Shown piece by piece: positions 1 to 8,732 of a DNA stretch of 54,939 nucleotides; positions within the stretch are counted from its first letter, which is position 1; every line of letters begins with the position of its first letter. The notes below the pieces were generated by a model. The model was given only the letters and a program-made list of their open reading frames with translations, had not been told where the DNA came from and made no database searches. The position numbers were made by a program, and so were the translations under genes. The stretch is from CAYNQK01 sp964470375 (lineage in GTDB: Bacteria > Spirochaetota > Spirochaetia > Treponematales > JBGSOB01): assembly GCA_964470375.1 (NCBI GenBank), contig CAYYCP010000012.1, positions 1 through 54,939 of the forward strand. The letters are read 5' to 3'.

Positions 1-881
1 GGCTTGCTGAAGGGATTTGTCCGATCATCGAAATGCTCAGGGTAGAAATGCACGGTATAGTAGTCCAGACAGCCATCTGGATCGCCGCCGGCTTCAATCA
101 ATCGCTCATCCGTATAATAATTGTACATTCCATCCACATCAGTGAGTACGCGCATGTTCCATGAACCATTGGTCACGAGAGCCTCCGGATCAGCTCGATG
201 GATGGCCCCCGCGGTCCGGTTCACAAAACGTTGAATGTCTTCCATCGAAACCCGGTCCGATGTCCACCCGAAGAGACGGCTCATGCCCTCCGGCTCGTTG
301 AATATCTCCCAGCCAAGGTTGGCCCTATGGCCACGTACGCTCTCGACGAGGGGAATCAAGGCATTGTCGATGTAGGCCTGCAAGGCCTGATCGTCAGTGA
401 GCATGGCCATGCTTCGGTCGATACGAGCTCCCTGGCCCTTGTCCAGCATGCCGAAAGACCAGAGACAGAGCATGAGTCCCACCCCACGCTCTGAGGCTAT
501 GTCCAAACCGCGTTTGACAGCCGCAATCGACTGATCCGCGATGCCGATGCATCTTTGGTTCTCCGTGTCGAAGATAGGAGTAGCGGCTCCTGTGGTATGC
601 AGCCACCATCGCAGGGTATTACCTCCGGAAGCCGCCACTTCTTCTACGCAGCGCGTGAATGTCTTGCTGTTGAACACCACCAGATCTCGGCTGAAGTTCA
701 TCCAAGCGATGTTCATTCCGTTCATGAAGAAGGGTTTCCCGTTGATCGTGATCATATCGGCTGGATCTGGATCATGGGGGGCTTCTTTGTCGGTGTTCTT
801 CCGGGAAACGCAAGAAAGACTCATAAGGCAAAGGGGGAGGATCAGGATAGAAATGGCATGGAGAAAATGTCGGGATATCAT
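1..881 (-). CDS. Lipoprotein glycoside hydrolase, clan GH-A (GH5/mannanase-like), cut by window edge
   Basis: The reading frame starts at ATG 881 on the minus strand and stays open to base 1, so the C-terminus lies outside the window. The N-terminus has a signal peptide with a lipobox ending LMSLSC (Cys24), which predicts an outer-surface or periplasmic lipoprotein. After a short Asp/Pro-rich linker the fold begins with NGKPFFMNGMNIAW, the usual first strand of GH5-like beta-glycanases. WEIFNEPEG near residue 194 carries the general acid/base Glu of clan GH-A, and YYTVHFYPEHF near residue 280 fits a later strand. The nucleophile Glu should lie in the missing part. Substrate is probably a beta-mannan or beta-glucan; family placement is by motif only. 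It is preceded by about 380 bases without an intact gene. Confidence 0.8.
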   Translation of the reverse strand, partial: MISRHFLHAISILILPLCLMSLSCVSRKNTDKEAPHDPDPADMITINGKPFFMNGMNIAWMNFSRDLVVFNSKTFTRCVEEVAASGGNTLRWWLHTTGAATPIFDTENQRCIGIADQSIAAVKRGLDIASERGVGLMLCLWSFGMLDKGQGARIDRSMAMLTDDQALQAYIDNALIPLVESVRGHRANLGWEIFNEPEGMSRLFGWTSDRVSMEDIQRFVNRTAGAIHRADPEALVTNGSWNMRVLTDVDGMYNYYTDERLIEAGGDPDGCLDYYTVHFYPEHFDDRTNPFSK

Positions 882-1262
882 TGTTCCAGAATAGTCATTT
901 GTAACTTTACTGTCAATATGTTCGTTCATCGAAGATTATTGCGCATGGCTCAGGGGCCTTCGTGAAGCGGTGTAAAGAAATAGGAAATCGCAGCAGCATG
1001 AACCCCCTCTTCCCAATGAACTACGAGGGAGGATCACCGCCTCCACGCCGAGGCTTCGGGGATCGATAGAGGCGCCATCGATCAGGCCAAGAGCCGGCTC
1101 TTCATCGACCGGGCCTTCCTGACCATGGCAGGCCTCCCGCCCTGGGCCGAGGCCATCTGGCTCAAGCGCCACCCGTCACTCCTCAAGCTGGGCAGGGACT
1201 ACCTCCAGAAGCATGCCGGGGGCGCAGGCCTGACCAGTCCAGGGCACCTTTTCTTCGATGAA
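882..1262. other. Intergenic region with a possible gene remnant
   Basis: No intact gene fits between the hydrolase start and the cyclase stop. Bases 919-935 hold GTTCATCGAA, a short match to the ends of the repeat seen at 13611 and 45206, too short to call. From about 1018 a plus-strand coding-like stretch begins and is described separately. Confidence 0.5.
1018..1245 (+). pseudogene. Coding-like remnant, unknown origin
   Basis: A plus-strand frame opens after a TGA near 1015 and reads through RLFIDRAFLTMAGLPPWAEA and WLKRHPSLLKLGRDYLQKHA. Third codon positions are strongly G/C up to about 1245, as in real genes here, and the translation looks like amphipathic helices. Beyond that point the frame runs antisense to the cyclase gene and loses coding character. 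There is no convincing start or ribosome site, and no stop before the cyclase. I read it as the 3' part of a lost gene whose end was cut at the cyclase junction. I do not recognise the family. Confidence 0.3.
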
Positions 1263-2618
1263 CTACTCTTCGACCTCTTGAGCTCTTTCCTGGTATTCGA
1301 GCATTGCTGCTCGGAAAAAGGCAAAAGTCGCTGGATAAAGGAACGAATGGAACCAAGCCCTTCGCTTAATGTAGCCCTGCTTAAAAGCGAAGGCACGGCG
1401 GGCCTTTCCCAAGACCTCGGCCAAGTAGGCGACCTGATCGGAGAATGGCAGCGTTTTATTGACGATACGTGGATCGTCGCGGACAGCGTCCTGAATGCGC
1501 CCCAAGCGCTCGAAGAGAGATTGAAAGGAGAACTCGCGTGCGACGCGCCTGTCTGCTTCCTCCAGATCCCCGCCAGATGCTTCGACCAGGGCGCGGTAGA
1601 GTTTCGGATCCAATAGCCTGAGCAGCCCTCCCCTGTTCACCTGAATACCCTTGGCCGCAAAGAGGGCTTCCAAGGCCCCTATCACGCGGGCATTGCCTCG
1701 GTAATACTGGAGAGTAGCTATGATGCGTTCGATCCCTTCTTCGCCTCGTTCCAGGAGAAGCCGAGCCTGCGCTATGACTCGCTCGGGAAGGAGAGGGTCG
1801 GCTTGAACCGAATAGGAGTCGAATTCTGTAGAAGATTTTTCCCTCATGCGTACACGAGCGGATTTAAAAAGCTCTTCATGGGAGATGTCACCGCAACGGC
1901 CTCGCAGGGCAGCCGCCTCCTTCCGGAAGGCGGTCAAGTAGGCCTCAGCCGAGCCCTTAGCCTCTAGTATTGCGTAAAGCTCCTGGCTGATCCGGATACC
2001 CCCGGCCGGTGCGCTCGATTCCATGCGCTTGGCCTGTATGACAGGCACCCCTATGACGTCCCAGCGCTGGGAGCCGCTGGGGCCGTAAAGTCCAACACTG
2101 ACCAAGCCTAGACTTGCACCGATGCGGACACGGACATGGTAGAAGGCGTTGATGGATGGTGAAATTACTGGATCGCTTCTTAAAGCCTGGATAATTTCGA
2201 AGCCCCGTCTCATGGTGTTGGCGGCGTCGGGGCTGCGCGCGAGCTTGAGAAAGCCCTCATCGGCCTCATCATAAAGAAGGCAGACACGCTGCATCTCGAC
2301 GCATGCGAAAAACAGCCCGTTGGCGATACGTTCGGCCTGGGCGGCCTCGTCCAGGCCTTCCATGGCTGAGTCCAATGGCCCGCCGAAATGGAACATCATC
2401 GAATCGCCCTGGATCTTGTTGAGGTAGCCCCCGCGGCTGCGAAGAACCTGGTCGAAGGCGGTGAAGATGCCGTTGAGAAGGGCCTGATTCTCCGCTGGGG
2501 AGAGAAAGCGCGAAAGGTGTGTGTACTCGGCGATGTCAAGGAAACCAATACCCACTAAGGCCTCGATAGGCACACCACCCATGCCGGCCCGCTTGGAGGT
2601 TTCTCCTGCTCGGCCCAT
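1263..2618 (-). CDS. Soluble class III adenylate/guanylate cyclase-like protein
   Basis: A 451-residue protein without membrane segments. The N-terminal half is a class III cyclase homology domain. FLDIAEYT carries the first metal Asp (D28) and YLNKIQGDSMMFHFGG the purine-contacting Lys (K68) and second metal Asp (D72). WDVIGVPVIQAKRMES (about 190-205) aligns with the motif that fixes base specificity; the Asp of WDVIG favours ATP. In that motif the usual transition-state Asn appears to be Ile while the following Arg is kept, so activity is uncertain. The C-terminal 200 residues are helical and unrecognised. The gene is divergent from nadA. A second, membrane-bound cyclase lies at 46123. Confidence 0.8.
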   Translation of the reverse strand: MGRAGETSKRAGMGGVPIEALVGIGFLDIAEYTHLSRFLSPAENQALLNGIFTAFDQVLRSRGGYLNKIQGDSMMFHFGGPLDSAMEGLDEAAQAERIANGLFFACVEMQRVCLLYDEADEGFLKLARSPDAANTMRRGFEIIQALRSDPVISPSINAFYHVRVRIGASLGLVSVGLYGPSGSQRWDVIGVPVIQAKRMESSAPAGGIRISQELYAILEAKGSAEAYLTAFRKEAAALRGRCGDISHEELFKSARVRMREKSSTEFDSYSVQADPLLPERVIAQARLLLERGEEGIERIIATLQYYRGNARVIGALEALFAAKGIQVNRGGLLRLLDPKLYRALVEASGGDLEEADRRVAREFSFQSLFERLGRIQDAVRDDPRIVNKTLPFSDQVAYLAEVLGKARRAFAFKQGYIKRRAWFHSFLYPATFAFFRAAMLEYQERAQEVEE

Positions 2619-2724
2619 GCCCCTTCCTCCCCTGATTTTCTATGTGTGCCGCGCCCAGCAGGCGCATTTGGAGTATAGCGCCGGGCGCCTTGGCCATCAA
2701 CAGCGGGAAACGATCACAGCGCGC

Positions 2725-2754
2725 TTGACTCCGGATCGTCAAGGTCCGTATCCT
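2725..2754 (+). promoter_or_regulatory. Candidate nadA promoter with overlapping inverted repeat
   Basis: TTGACT (2725-2730) and TATCCT (2749-2754) are separated by 18 bases, followed by a GGAGG-containing ribosome site before ATG 2772. CTTGAC (2724-2729) and GTCAAG (2738-2743) form a 6-8-6 inverted repeat over the -35 box and spacer, a position suited to a repressor. Which regulator binds is unknown. Confidence 0.4.
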
Positions 2755-2771
2755 CTGCGCGGAGGCCAGCC

Positions 2772-3683
2772 ATGGACATTATCGAAGAAATCGCGCGCCT
2801 CAAGGCCGAACGCGGGGCCGTCATCCTGGCCCATAATTACCAATTGGGCGAGGTCCAAGATATTGCCGATTATACGGGTGACTCTCTGGGCCTGAGCGTG
2901 GAAGCCTCTCGAACGGATGCTCGGGTGATTGTTTTCTGCGGCGTCTGGTTCATGGCCGAGACTGCCAAGATCCTATGCCCTGACAAGATCGTCCTTATCC
3001 CTGATGCCGGGGCGGGCTGCCCCATGGCGGACATGATCGATGTCCCTACGCTGCGCGAACTCAAGCGCCTGCATCCGCGCGCCAAAGCCATGTGCTATGT
3101 GAATTCCTCGGCGGCGGTCAAAGCCGAATGCGACATTTGCTGCACTTCCTCCAACGCCGCCCGCATCGCCAAGCAAGCCTTCAGCCCCGACGAGGAAGTC
3201 ATCTTCGTGCCCGACCGGAACCTGGCCGCCTTCGCCGCCAGGGAGGCCGGCCGCGGCTTCATCGTCCATGACGGATTCTGCCCCACCCATGACCGCATCC
3301 AGCCCGAGCATGTCCGGCGCGCCCGCTTGGAACACCCCGACGCGGAGATCCTAGTCCATCCCGAATGCCGACTCGAGGTCATCGATCAAGCCGATCTAGC
3401 CCTCTCCACCGGCCAGATGTCGTCCCACGTAGCCGCCTCTACGCGGAGGGAATTTGTGATCGGCACCGAGGAGGGCATGCTGCACCGCCTGGCTAAGGAC
3501 AACCCGGGTAAGGTATTCTACCCTCTCCTGCAGGGCGCCATGATCTGCCCGAACATGAAGAAGACCACCCTACGCAAGATCTACGAGGGCCTGCGCGACA
3601 TGCGTCATCAGGTTGAGGTGGAGAAGGCCATCGCCGATAGGGCCCGCGCCGCCATCACGGCCATGCTCTCCTACAAGGGCTGA
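2772..3683 (+). CDS. nadA: Quinolinate synthase A
   Basis: Condenses iminoaspartate with dihydroxyacetone phosphate to quinolinate in de novo NAD synthesis, using a [4Fe-4S] cluster. The 303-residue length matches the compact NadA form of Thermotoga. The three cluster cysteines are visible at C83 (AGCPMADM), C170 (DGFCPTHDR) and C259 (ICPNMKKT). AHNYQ at 20-24 carries the substrate His and Tyr, and NSSAAVKAECDICCTSSNA follows at 111-129. No nadB or nadC lies nearby, so the partner genes must be elsewhere. Start ATG 2772 has GGAGG a few bases upstream. Confidence 0.97.
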   Translation: MDIIEEIARLKAERGAVILAHNYQLGEVQDIADYTGDSLGLSVEASRTDARVIVFCGVWFMAETAKILCPDKIVLIPDAGAGCPMADMIDVPTLRELKRLHPRAKAMCYVNSSAAVKAECDICCTSSNAARIAKQAFSPDEEVIFVPDRNLAAFAAREAGRGFIVHDGFCPTHDRIQPEHVRRARLEHPDAEILVHPECRLEVIDQADLALSTGQMSSHVAASTRREFVIGTEEGMLHRLAKDNPGKVFYPLLQGAMICPNMKKTTLRKIYEGLRDMRHQVEVEKAIADRARAAITAMLSYKG

Positions 3684-3879
3684 GGCCGCGAATCCGGCGA
3701 TCGACCTCGCGTCGCGGAGCCGCCGGCCGGATGCGCCCCGGAACGCCGATCCATAACGCCACTTCAGTTTCCGCCTCCGTAATATTACTGATTGACCCTC
3801 GTTGCGTTTTCCCGTATCAAGGTGCGGAACCCGGGGCGATGATCACCCGGGACCAAACTCCATTACCTCCGAGGCGAAT

Positions 3880-5934
3880 ATGGACAAGGCATTCAGCGTC
3901 AAGGATCCCGACTGGAAGACCAGCCCCTTCACGGGCATGACCAAGCGGCACTATGTGGATTGCGCAAAATACATGCTTGAGCGCGCCTTCATCCACGTGA
4001 AGTCGATCGACGATCCGCTTTCCTTCCCGACTGTTCCGGGAAAGACCTATCCCCAGCCGGGCGCGCCTGACTGGCGCTGGCGCTCCGCGGAATGGGAAGC
4101 CCTGGAGCGCACCTTCACATTAGCCGGCCCCCTCATCCACCTCGACCCTGACACGCGGGTGCGCGGCATCAGGCTCCTTGACTACTACCGCCTCCACGTC
4201 GAGCGGGCCCTCACGCCCGGCAATCCCGAATCACTGCCGCAGCCGGAGGATCTGCCTGACGCCACCTACCAATTCACTTGCGAATTCGGCGGCCTCTTCA
4301 AGACCCTCCTCCTCATGCCGGACGCCCTGTGGACGCACTTCACCAAGGAGCAGCAGGACCGGATGGCTGTCACCATCTCAAAATGGGGCCACCATCGCAC
4401 CACCCAAAATAATTGGCGCATATTCAACATAGTCACCCTATCTTTCCTCAAACTCCAGGGCTACCCGATAGACGACGAGGCCTTGAAGGCTCACCTCCTT
4501 TGGGTGGCCTCCTACCACTCCGGCAACGGCTGGTACTTGGAGCAGACATACAACTACTACACCATCAGCCTCTTCATCGTATACATGACCATCTGGAACC
4601 GGGCCTTCGGCGACCGTCACTATCCCATGATCTCCGATGCCATCGAGCGCTCGGCCCGCGAGCTGATGAAAACCTATCCCTTCTTCTTCGGACGCGACGG
4701 TTTCGTCAACATGTGGGCCAGGAGCATCTGCTATCGCACCTGGATCTCAGGAGGCTTTCCAGTCTCCTTTATGATGAAGGGCAAATCGCCCTTGGATCCC
4801 GGCTGGGCCAGACGCCTCTGCTCGGGCTCCCTGCTGCAGTTCGTGACCCGCGAAGACTTCTTCGAAAACGACATCCCCGCTCTGGGCTTCTACGGCCACC
4901 GGGAATTCGCGGTGCAGAACTATAGCTGCCCCGGCAGCCCCTTCATCATGTTCCTGCCCTTCATCTGTCTGGCCCTGCCGGACGATTCGCCCTTCTGGAC
5001 AGCCCGGGAAAACGAGGGTATGTGGCCTGGCTTGAAGAGACGCTCTAGGATGACCGTCCTGGAGAATCCCGGCATCGTCCTTGTGAACCATGGCACTACC
5101 GGCACGTCGGAGATCATTCCGGGAAAGGTCTATTACCAGGACCCCAATTATTCCAAGCTCTCCTACAACACCCACTTCCCCTGGGAGGATCACGACCCTG
5201 AAGGCGGTACGGCCATGGAATACGCCTTCCACAGCCTGGATCCCCGCGACCAGCGCGGCGATGACGTCAATTTCTATCTGACCGGACACGCACTCAAGAA
5301 CGATGCTGATCACAGCGCGGTCTTCAGCACCTCCGAGGCCATGCTCTACAACGGCGTCAGGAAGGGCGTCATCTATCGCCAAGCCATCATGCGCCGTCCG
5401 CCCAACAACGGCGTAGGCTACATCATCGACCTCGCTGAAGTCCCCATTCCCGGGGGAGTGCTGCGCGTGGACCGATCGCGCCTGGCCTTCGAGCACGAGC
5501 TGACCCTGGGCCACTACGGCCTGCCGCGCCTCGGCGGCCGGGATCCCGAGCTGCGCGTCTCGGAGCGCGAGGGAGCCAGGCGGATCACCGCCTCCATCGA
5601 GGGCCGCAGCCTGGCCCTGATAGCCTACCGCGGCTGGGACGAGGTCGCCTCCAAGAGCCATGAGGGCCGCAACGCGGAGACCGAGGGCAGCACGGTCATC
5701 TACGCCAAGCGCCGGCGGCTCCAGAAGAACCCGCCCATGGAACTCATGATCGCGGTGTTCCTGCACCGGACGGACGGGGCCGAATGGACCGAGGAGGAGC
5801 TTTCGCCCGTCGAATCCATCGAGATCATGGACATCACCCCCAGCCGCTCAGCCCTGGGAGCCAGGATCCATATGCGCGGCGGCCCTAGTTATATAATTGA
5901 TTTCAAGGACATAGACGGCTACCGTTCCTGCTGA
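3880..5934 (+). CDS. DUF2264 family protein
   Basis: A protein of 684 residues from ATG 3880, which follows a GAGGCGA ribosome site; an in-frame ATG at 3802 adds 26 residues of non-conserved type and is less likely. The N-terminal half (SPFTGMTKRHYVDCAKYMLE, then WEALERTFTLAGPLIHL) matches the DUF2264 family, whose members form alpha/alpha barrels resembling polysaccharide lyases and unsaturated glucuronyl hydrolases. The C-terminal 250 residues look beta-rich. There is no signal peptide, so it should act in the cytoplasm. A terminator follows directly. Role in sugar breakdown is inferred from fold and from gene neighbourhoods known for the family; no substrate can be named. Confidence 0.75.
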   Translation: MDKAFSVKDPDWKTSPFTGMTKRHYVDCAKYMLERAFIHVKSIDDPLSFPTVPGKTYPQPGAPDWRWRSAEWEALERTFTLAGPLIHLDPDTRVRGIRLLDYYRLHVERALTPGNPESLPQPEDLPDATYQFTCEFGGLFKTLLLMPDALWTHFTKEQQDRMAVTISKWGHHRTTQNNWRIFNIVTLSFLKLQGYPIDDEALKAHLLWVASYHSGNGWYLEQTYNYYTISLFIVYMTIWNRAFGDRHYPMISDAIERSARELMKTYPFFFGRDGFVNMWARSICYRTWISGGFPVSFMMKGKSPLDPGWARRLCSGSLLQFVTREDFFENDIPALGFYGHREFAVQNYSCPGSPFIMFLPFICLALPDDSPFWTARENEGMWPGLKRRSRMTVLENPGIVLVNHGTTGTSEIIPGKVYYQDPNYSKLSYNTHFPWEDHDPEGGTAMEYAFHSLDPRDQRGDDVNFYLTGHALKNDADHSAVFSTSEAMLYNGVRKGVIYRQAIMRRPPNNGVGYIIDLAEVPIPGGVLRVDRSRLAFEHELTLGHYGLPRLGGRDPELRVSEREGARRITASIEGRSLALIAYRGWDEVASKSHEGRNAETEGSTVIYAKRRRLQKNPPMELMIAVFLHRTDGAEWTEEELSPVESIEIMDITPSRSALGARIHMRGGPSYIIDFKDIDGYRSC

Positions 5935-5951
5935 AGTCCGATCCGATACAT

Positions 5952-5983
5952 GCCCGGGTCTCATCGTGGGATCCGGGCTTTTT
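5952..5983 (+). terminator. Rho-independent terminator after the DUF2264 gene
   Basis: GCCCGGGTC (5952-5960) pairs with GATCCGGGC (5970-5978) with one G-T pair and a 9-base loop, followed by TTTTT. It lies 18 bases past the stop codon. Confidence 0.85.
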
Positions 5984-6084
5984 CATGCCTCTCCAGCCTC
6001 GGGAATACCGGCCGTATGGCTCTCAGCACCTTCATCGACAAAATGCATTTGTATTTTCATTCTGAGCAAGTTATTACATAATTT

Positions 6085-6113
6085 TTGCAATGTACTATTT
6101 TTTGTGATATAAT
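6085..6113 (+). promoter_or_regulatory. Strong promoter of the PaaX-like operon
   Basis: TTGCAA (6085-6090), a 17-base spacer and a perfect TATAAT (6108-6113) sit in a locally AT-rich stretch. Transcription would begin near 6120, right at the GTG 6121 start candidate. Confidence 0.75.
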
Positions 6114-6120
6114 CAACATC

Positions 6121-6930
6121 GTGAAGGATAGTGAGCTTCTCTTCGGCATCATGGCCTCACTGGGTCGCAAGTGGTACAAGGTGGAGGAGCTCCTGGCCCT
6201 CTGTGCCCCTTTCAGCTCGCGCCCCGGATCCCTGAGAACAAGCTTATGCCGACTCCAGAAAAAAGGGGTTCTTGTCTCCAGGCGCATCCAAGGACGTTCG
6301 GCCTACGCCTTCTCAGCCAAGGGACGGCGCATCGGCGCAAACGTGGCAGCCGGCTTTGAGACCGCAGACTGGCAGGGCTGGGACGGGAGCTATTGGGGCA
6401 TTCTCTTGAGCCTGCCATCCTCCTGCAGGGAGGAACGCTACCGCATCACCAAGAAACTGCGGGCCTTCCGCTTCGCTCCCTTCTTTCCGGGTTTCTGGAT
6501 ACGCCCCTTCAGGAGGTCCGAGCACATCAAATCGAGGCTGGAAAGCATCTTCGCCGATCCGCGCTTCAGCCCCCTGCGCTTCAAGCCCCATAGACCCCTT
6601 AAACCCGATGAGGCGGAGCGTCTCTGGAAAATCGATCAAGCCGGCACGGTGATGCGCAAAGCCCTCTCTCTGGCCGAAGCGGGGCTGGAAAAGCTCTCAT
6701 CTGCATCCAGCCAGGAGGCCTTCGCCATGCGCTACCGCCTTGGGGGAGAACTGGTCCAGGCCCTCTTCAGCGACCCCCTCCTGCCAGCCGAATTCCTCCC
6801 CGCCGACTGGCCTGCCCCCGGGCTTAGGCGACTATTCAAGCGTTTCGACGGCCTAGCGGCCGAACGATCCAAGCCATTCTGGGAAGGCATCCTGGGCAGG
6901 GATGCCGCGAAGGAAAAGGAGGGAACATGA
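6121..6930 (+). CDS. PaaX-like transcriptional regulator
   Basis: About 269 residues from GTG 6121 (a nearly leaderless start just after the promoter) or 259 from ATG 6151; the choice is open. The N-terminus is a winged helix (LLALCAPFSSRPGSLRTSLC, then LQKKGVLVSRRIQGRSAYAF) of the PaaX type. It is followed by the conserved WDGSYWGILLSLP strand and the PGFWIRPF motif of the PaaX central domain. PaaX represses phenylacetate degradation in Enterobacteria and releases DNA on binding an acyl-CoA; relatives in spirochaetes control other genes. The stop overlaps the next ATG by four bases (ATGA), so it is translationally coupled to the GNAT gene and is probably a local regulator of this operon. Confidence 0.8.
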   Translation: MKDSELLFGIMASLGRKWYKVEELLALCAPFSSRPGSLRTSLCRLQKKGVLVSRRIQGRSAYAFSAKGRRIGANVAAGFETADWQGWDGSYWGILLSLPSSCREERYRITKKLRAFRFAPFFPGFWIRPFRRSEHIKSRLESIFADPRFSPLRFKPHRPLKPDEAERLWKIDQAGTVMRKALSLAEAGLEKLSSASSQEAFAMRYRLGGELVQALFSDPLLPAEFLPADWPAPGLRRLFKRFDGLAAERSKPFWEGILGRDAAKEKEGT

Positions 6931-7721
6931 GAATCGTGGATCTGGCCCCCGAGCACGAGGAGGCCTATTTCAGGTGCCTGACCGAGGAACCCGCTCGCAT
7001 GGAGGATTCGGGGGATTACAAGCGCCGCTGGTATGAAGCCATGAAGGGGCGGGGCCTGCGCGTCAAGCTGGCCCTGGACGAATCGGGCAAGCCCATCGGC
7101 ATGGTTCAATATGCGCCGGCCGAGGAAAGCCTCGTGCATGCGCCCGGCATGTATTACCTCTATTGCATCTGGGTCCTCAACGACCCCAAGGCTCGCGGCA
7201 ACTTCCAGGGAAGGGGCGCCGGCACGGCCCTCCTCCGGGCCTTCGAGGAAGACGCCCGTGGGAAGGGCATGAAGGGCGTGGTCGCTTGGGGGTTATCCAT
7301 ACCCGCCTTCATGCAGGCCAAGTGGTTCAAGAAACACGGCTACCAGGAGGCCGAGCGGAGGGGCATCATGGTCCTGCTCTGGAAGGCCTGGGATCCCGAT
7401 GCGGCCAAACCCGCATGGCTCAAGGACGGCAAGAGGCCTGCCAAGGGCTCGGGTCTGACCTGCTTCTGCAATGGCTGGTGCCCCGAGGTCAACAAGGCCT
7501 TCACCCGCCTCGACCGCGCCGTCCAGGAAGCGGGCGGGATGCCGGAATACCGCATGATCGACGCCCTCGACCCCTCGGCCTTCCGCGAATGGCGCATCCA
7601 GGATGGGATCTTCTTCGACGGCAAGGAGCTGGGCCTGGGTCCTGCCCCCTCCTACGCCAAGATCCTCAAGGCCGTGCGCAAAGAGAAGAAAAACCAGGAG
7701 AAGCGCGGGAGCATGAAGTGA
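6927..7721 (+). CDS. GNAT acetyltransferase with YoaP-like C-terminal domain
   Basis: 264 residues. The first 150 form a GNAT fold: LYCIWVL strand, then NFQGRGAGTALLRAFEEDA, which is the acetyl-CoA pyrophosphate loop (Q/R-x-x-G-x-G/A). The C-terminal 90 residues (GLTCFCNGWCPEVNKAF and later IQDGIFFDGKELG) resemble the YoaP-like domain, which is often fused behind a GNAT. The CFCNGWCP segment is cysteine-rich and could bind metal or be redox active; this is inference. The start overlaps the PaaX-like gene and the stop overlaps the next start, so all three are one operon. Acceptor substrate is unknown. Confidence 0.8.
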   Translation: MRIVDLAPEHEEAYFRCLTEEPARMEDSGDYKRRWYEAMKGRGLRVKLALDESGKPIGMVQYAPAEESLVHAPGMYYLYCIWVLNDPKARGNFQGRGAGTALLRAFEEDARGKGMKGVVAWGLSIPAFMQAKWFKKHGYQEAERRGIMVLLWKAWDPDAAKPAWLKDGKRPAKGSGLTCFCNGWCPEVNKAFTRLDRAVQEAGGMPEYRMIDALDPSAFREWRIQDGIFFDGKELGLGPAPSYAKILKAVRKEKKNQEKRGSMK

Positions 7722-8470
7722 AGAAGCCTCTGCCAGCGTCCACCCTCGAATGGCTGCTCTCCGAGGGAAGCCCGGCCGTTCGCTTCAATGCCCGGATCCT
7801 AATGGGCCAGAAGGATCCGGACCGCGGTGAGTTGTTGAGCGATCCCCTCGTCAAGGAAGCCATCGGGCTCCTCAAGGCTTGGGACGATGAGGTGCTCGAG
7901 CAGCACAATAAGCCGAGCCTCCTCATGCACAGGCTGGCCCTCCTGGCCGATCTGGGCCTGCGCGCTACCGATCCCGGGATTGCTCCCATCTTCAAAAAGG
8001 TGCTCAAGCGAGCCGACGAGGAAGGCCGGCCTGAATCCATCATCAGCATCCCCAAGGTATTCGGCGGCTCCAATGCTCCGCTGAAAGCCTGGATCATCTG
8101 CGATTTTCCCCTCATTCTCTATTCTCTCTCCGCCATGGGCGTGGCCGACGAGGCGGTGTCCCGGGGCATGAAGAGCCTGGAAACCATGGCTTCGGAGAAT
8201 GGGTACAGGTGCCTCAGCTCGATGGAGAAATTCCACGGCCCGGGTCGAAGGGACGACTTCTGCCCAATAGCCTGCCTCTATGCCCTGCGCGCCCTGGCTA
8301 GCTCGACGGGCGAATCGGCGAGGTCTTCGGCCCTCAAGGCGGCCAACGCGCTCCTAGGCCACTGGGAGGAGCGCGGGGCCAAGAAGCATTACCTCTTCGG
8401 CATCGGGACGGACTTCATGAAGCTCAAGTACCCCCTGGTCTGGTACAACCTGCTCCATGTCCTGGACGCC
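7718..8470 (+). CDS. Helical (alpha-toroid-like) protein, truncated by assembly gap
   Basis: GTG 7718 overlaps the preceding TGA (GTGA), giving translational coupling. The 251 residues before the gap are almost all helix: LEWLLSEGSPAVRFNARILM, LMHRLALLADLGL, DFPLILYSLSAMGVADEAV, DFCPIACLYALRALA. The spaced helical repeats resemble the toroid of prenyltransferase/squalene-cyclase-like proteins, but no catalytic motif is seen. The C-terminus is lost in the N run. The frame that seems to continue on the far side of the gap is an artefact, since the sequence there is a minus-strand cupin gene. Confidence 0.7.
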
Positions 8471-8570
8471 NNNNNNNNNNNNNNNNNNNNNNNNNNNNNN
8501 NNNNNNNNNNNNNNNNNNNNNNNNNNNNNNNNNNNNNNNNNNNNNNNNNNNNNNNNNNNNNNNNNNNNNN
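8471..8570. other. Assembly gap (100 N)
   Basis: Exactly 100 N, the usual placeholder for a scaffold gap of unknown length. It removes the 3' ends of two convergent genes. Distances across it should not be trusted. Confidence 0.98.
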
Positions 8571-8732
8571 CTGCTCGTGGGGATGGGAGTGGTAGGGATC
8601 GGGCTCGGCCCATGGGCCGTTCTGGAAGTCGAGGATGGCCATCAGGAGATGGTCGGTATGGATAATGCCGCGCGAGACTCCGGCCTTTATCTCGCGCGCG
8701 GGATGTTGAACGTATTTTTCCGATAAGGACAT
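8571..8732 (-). CDS. Cupin-domain protein, N-terminal part only
   Basis: ATG 8732 on the minus strand is preceded by AGGAGG at good spacing. The 54 visible residues run MSLSEKYVQHPAREIKAGVS through LLMAILDFQNGPWAEPDPY to HSHPHEQ, where the gap begins. HSHPHEQ is the start of cupin motif 1 (metal-binding HxH, then E), and the preceding strand fits small single-domain cupins involved in sugar metabolism or sensing. The rest of the barrel is in the gap. Function cannot be stated beyond the fold. Confidence 0.7.

Noticed and set aside
926..935. GTTCATCGAA as a third copy of the repeat end
   Set aside because: Only ten bases match; this is expected by chance at this level.
7163..8665. A 500-residue frame running through the gap
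   Set aside because: Its first part is a shadow of the GNAT gene and its last part reads across N and antisense to a cupin gene; only the 7718-8470 piece is real.
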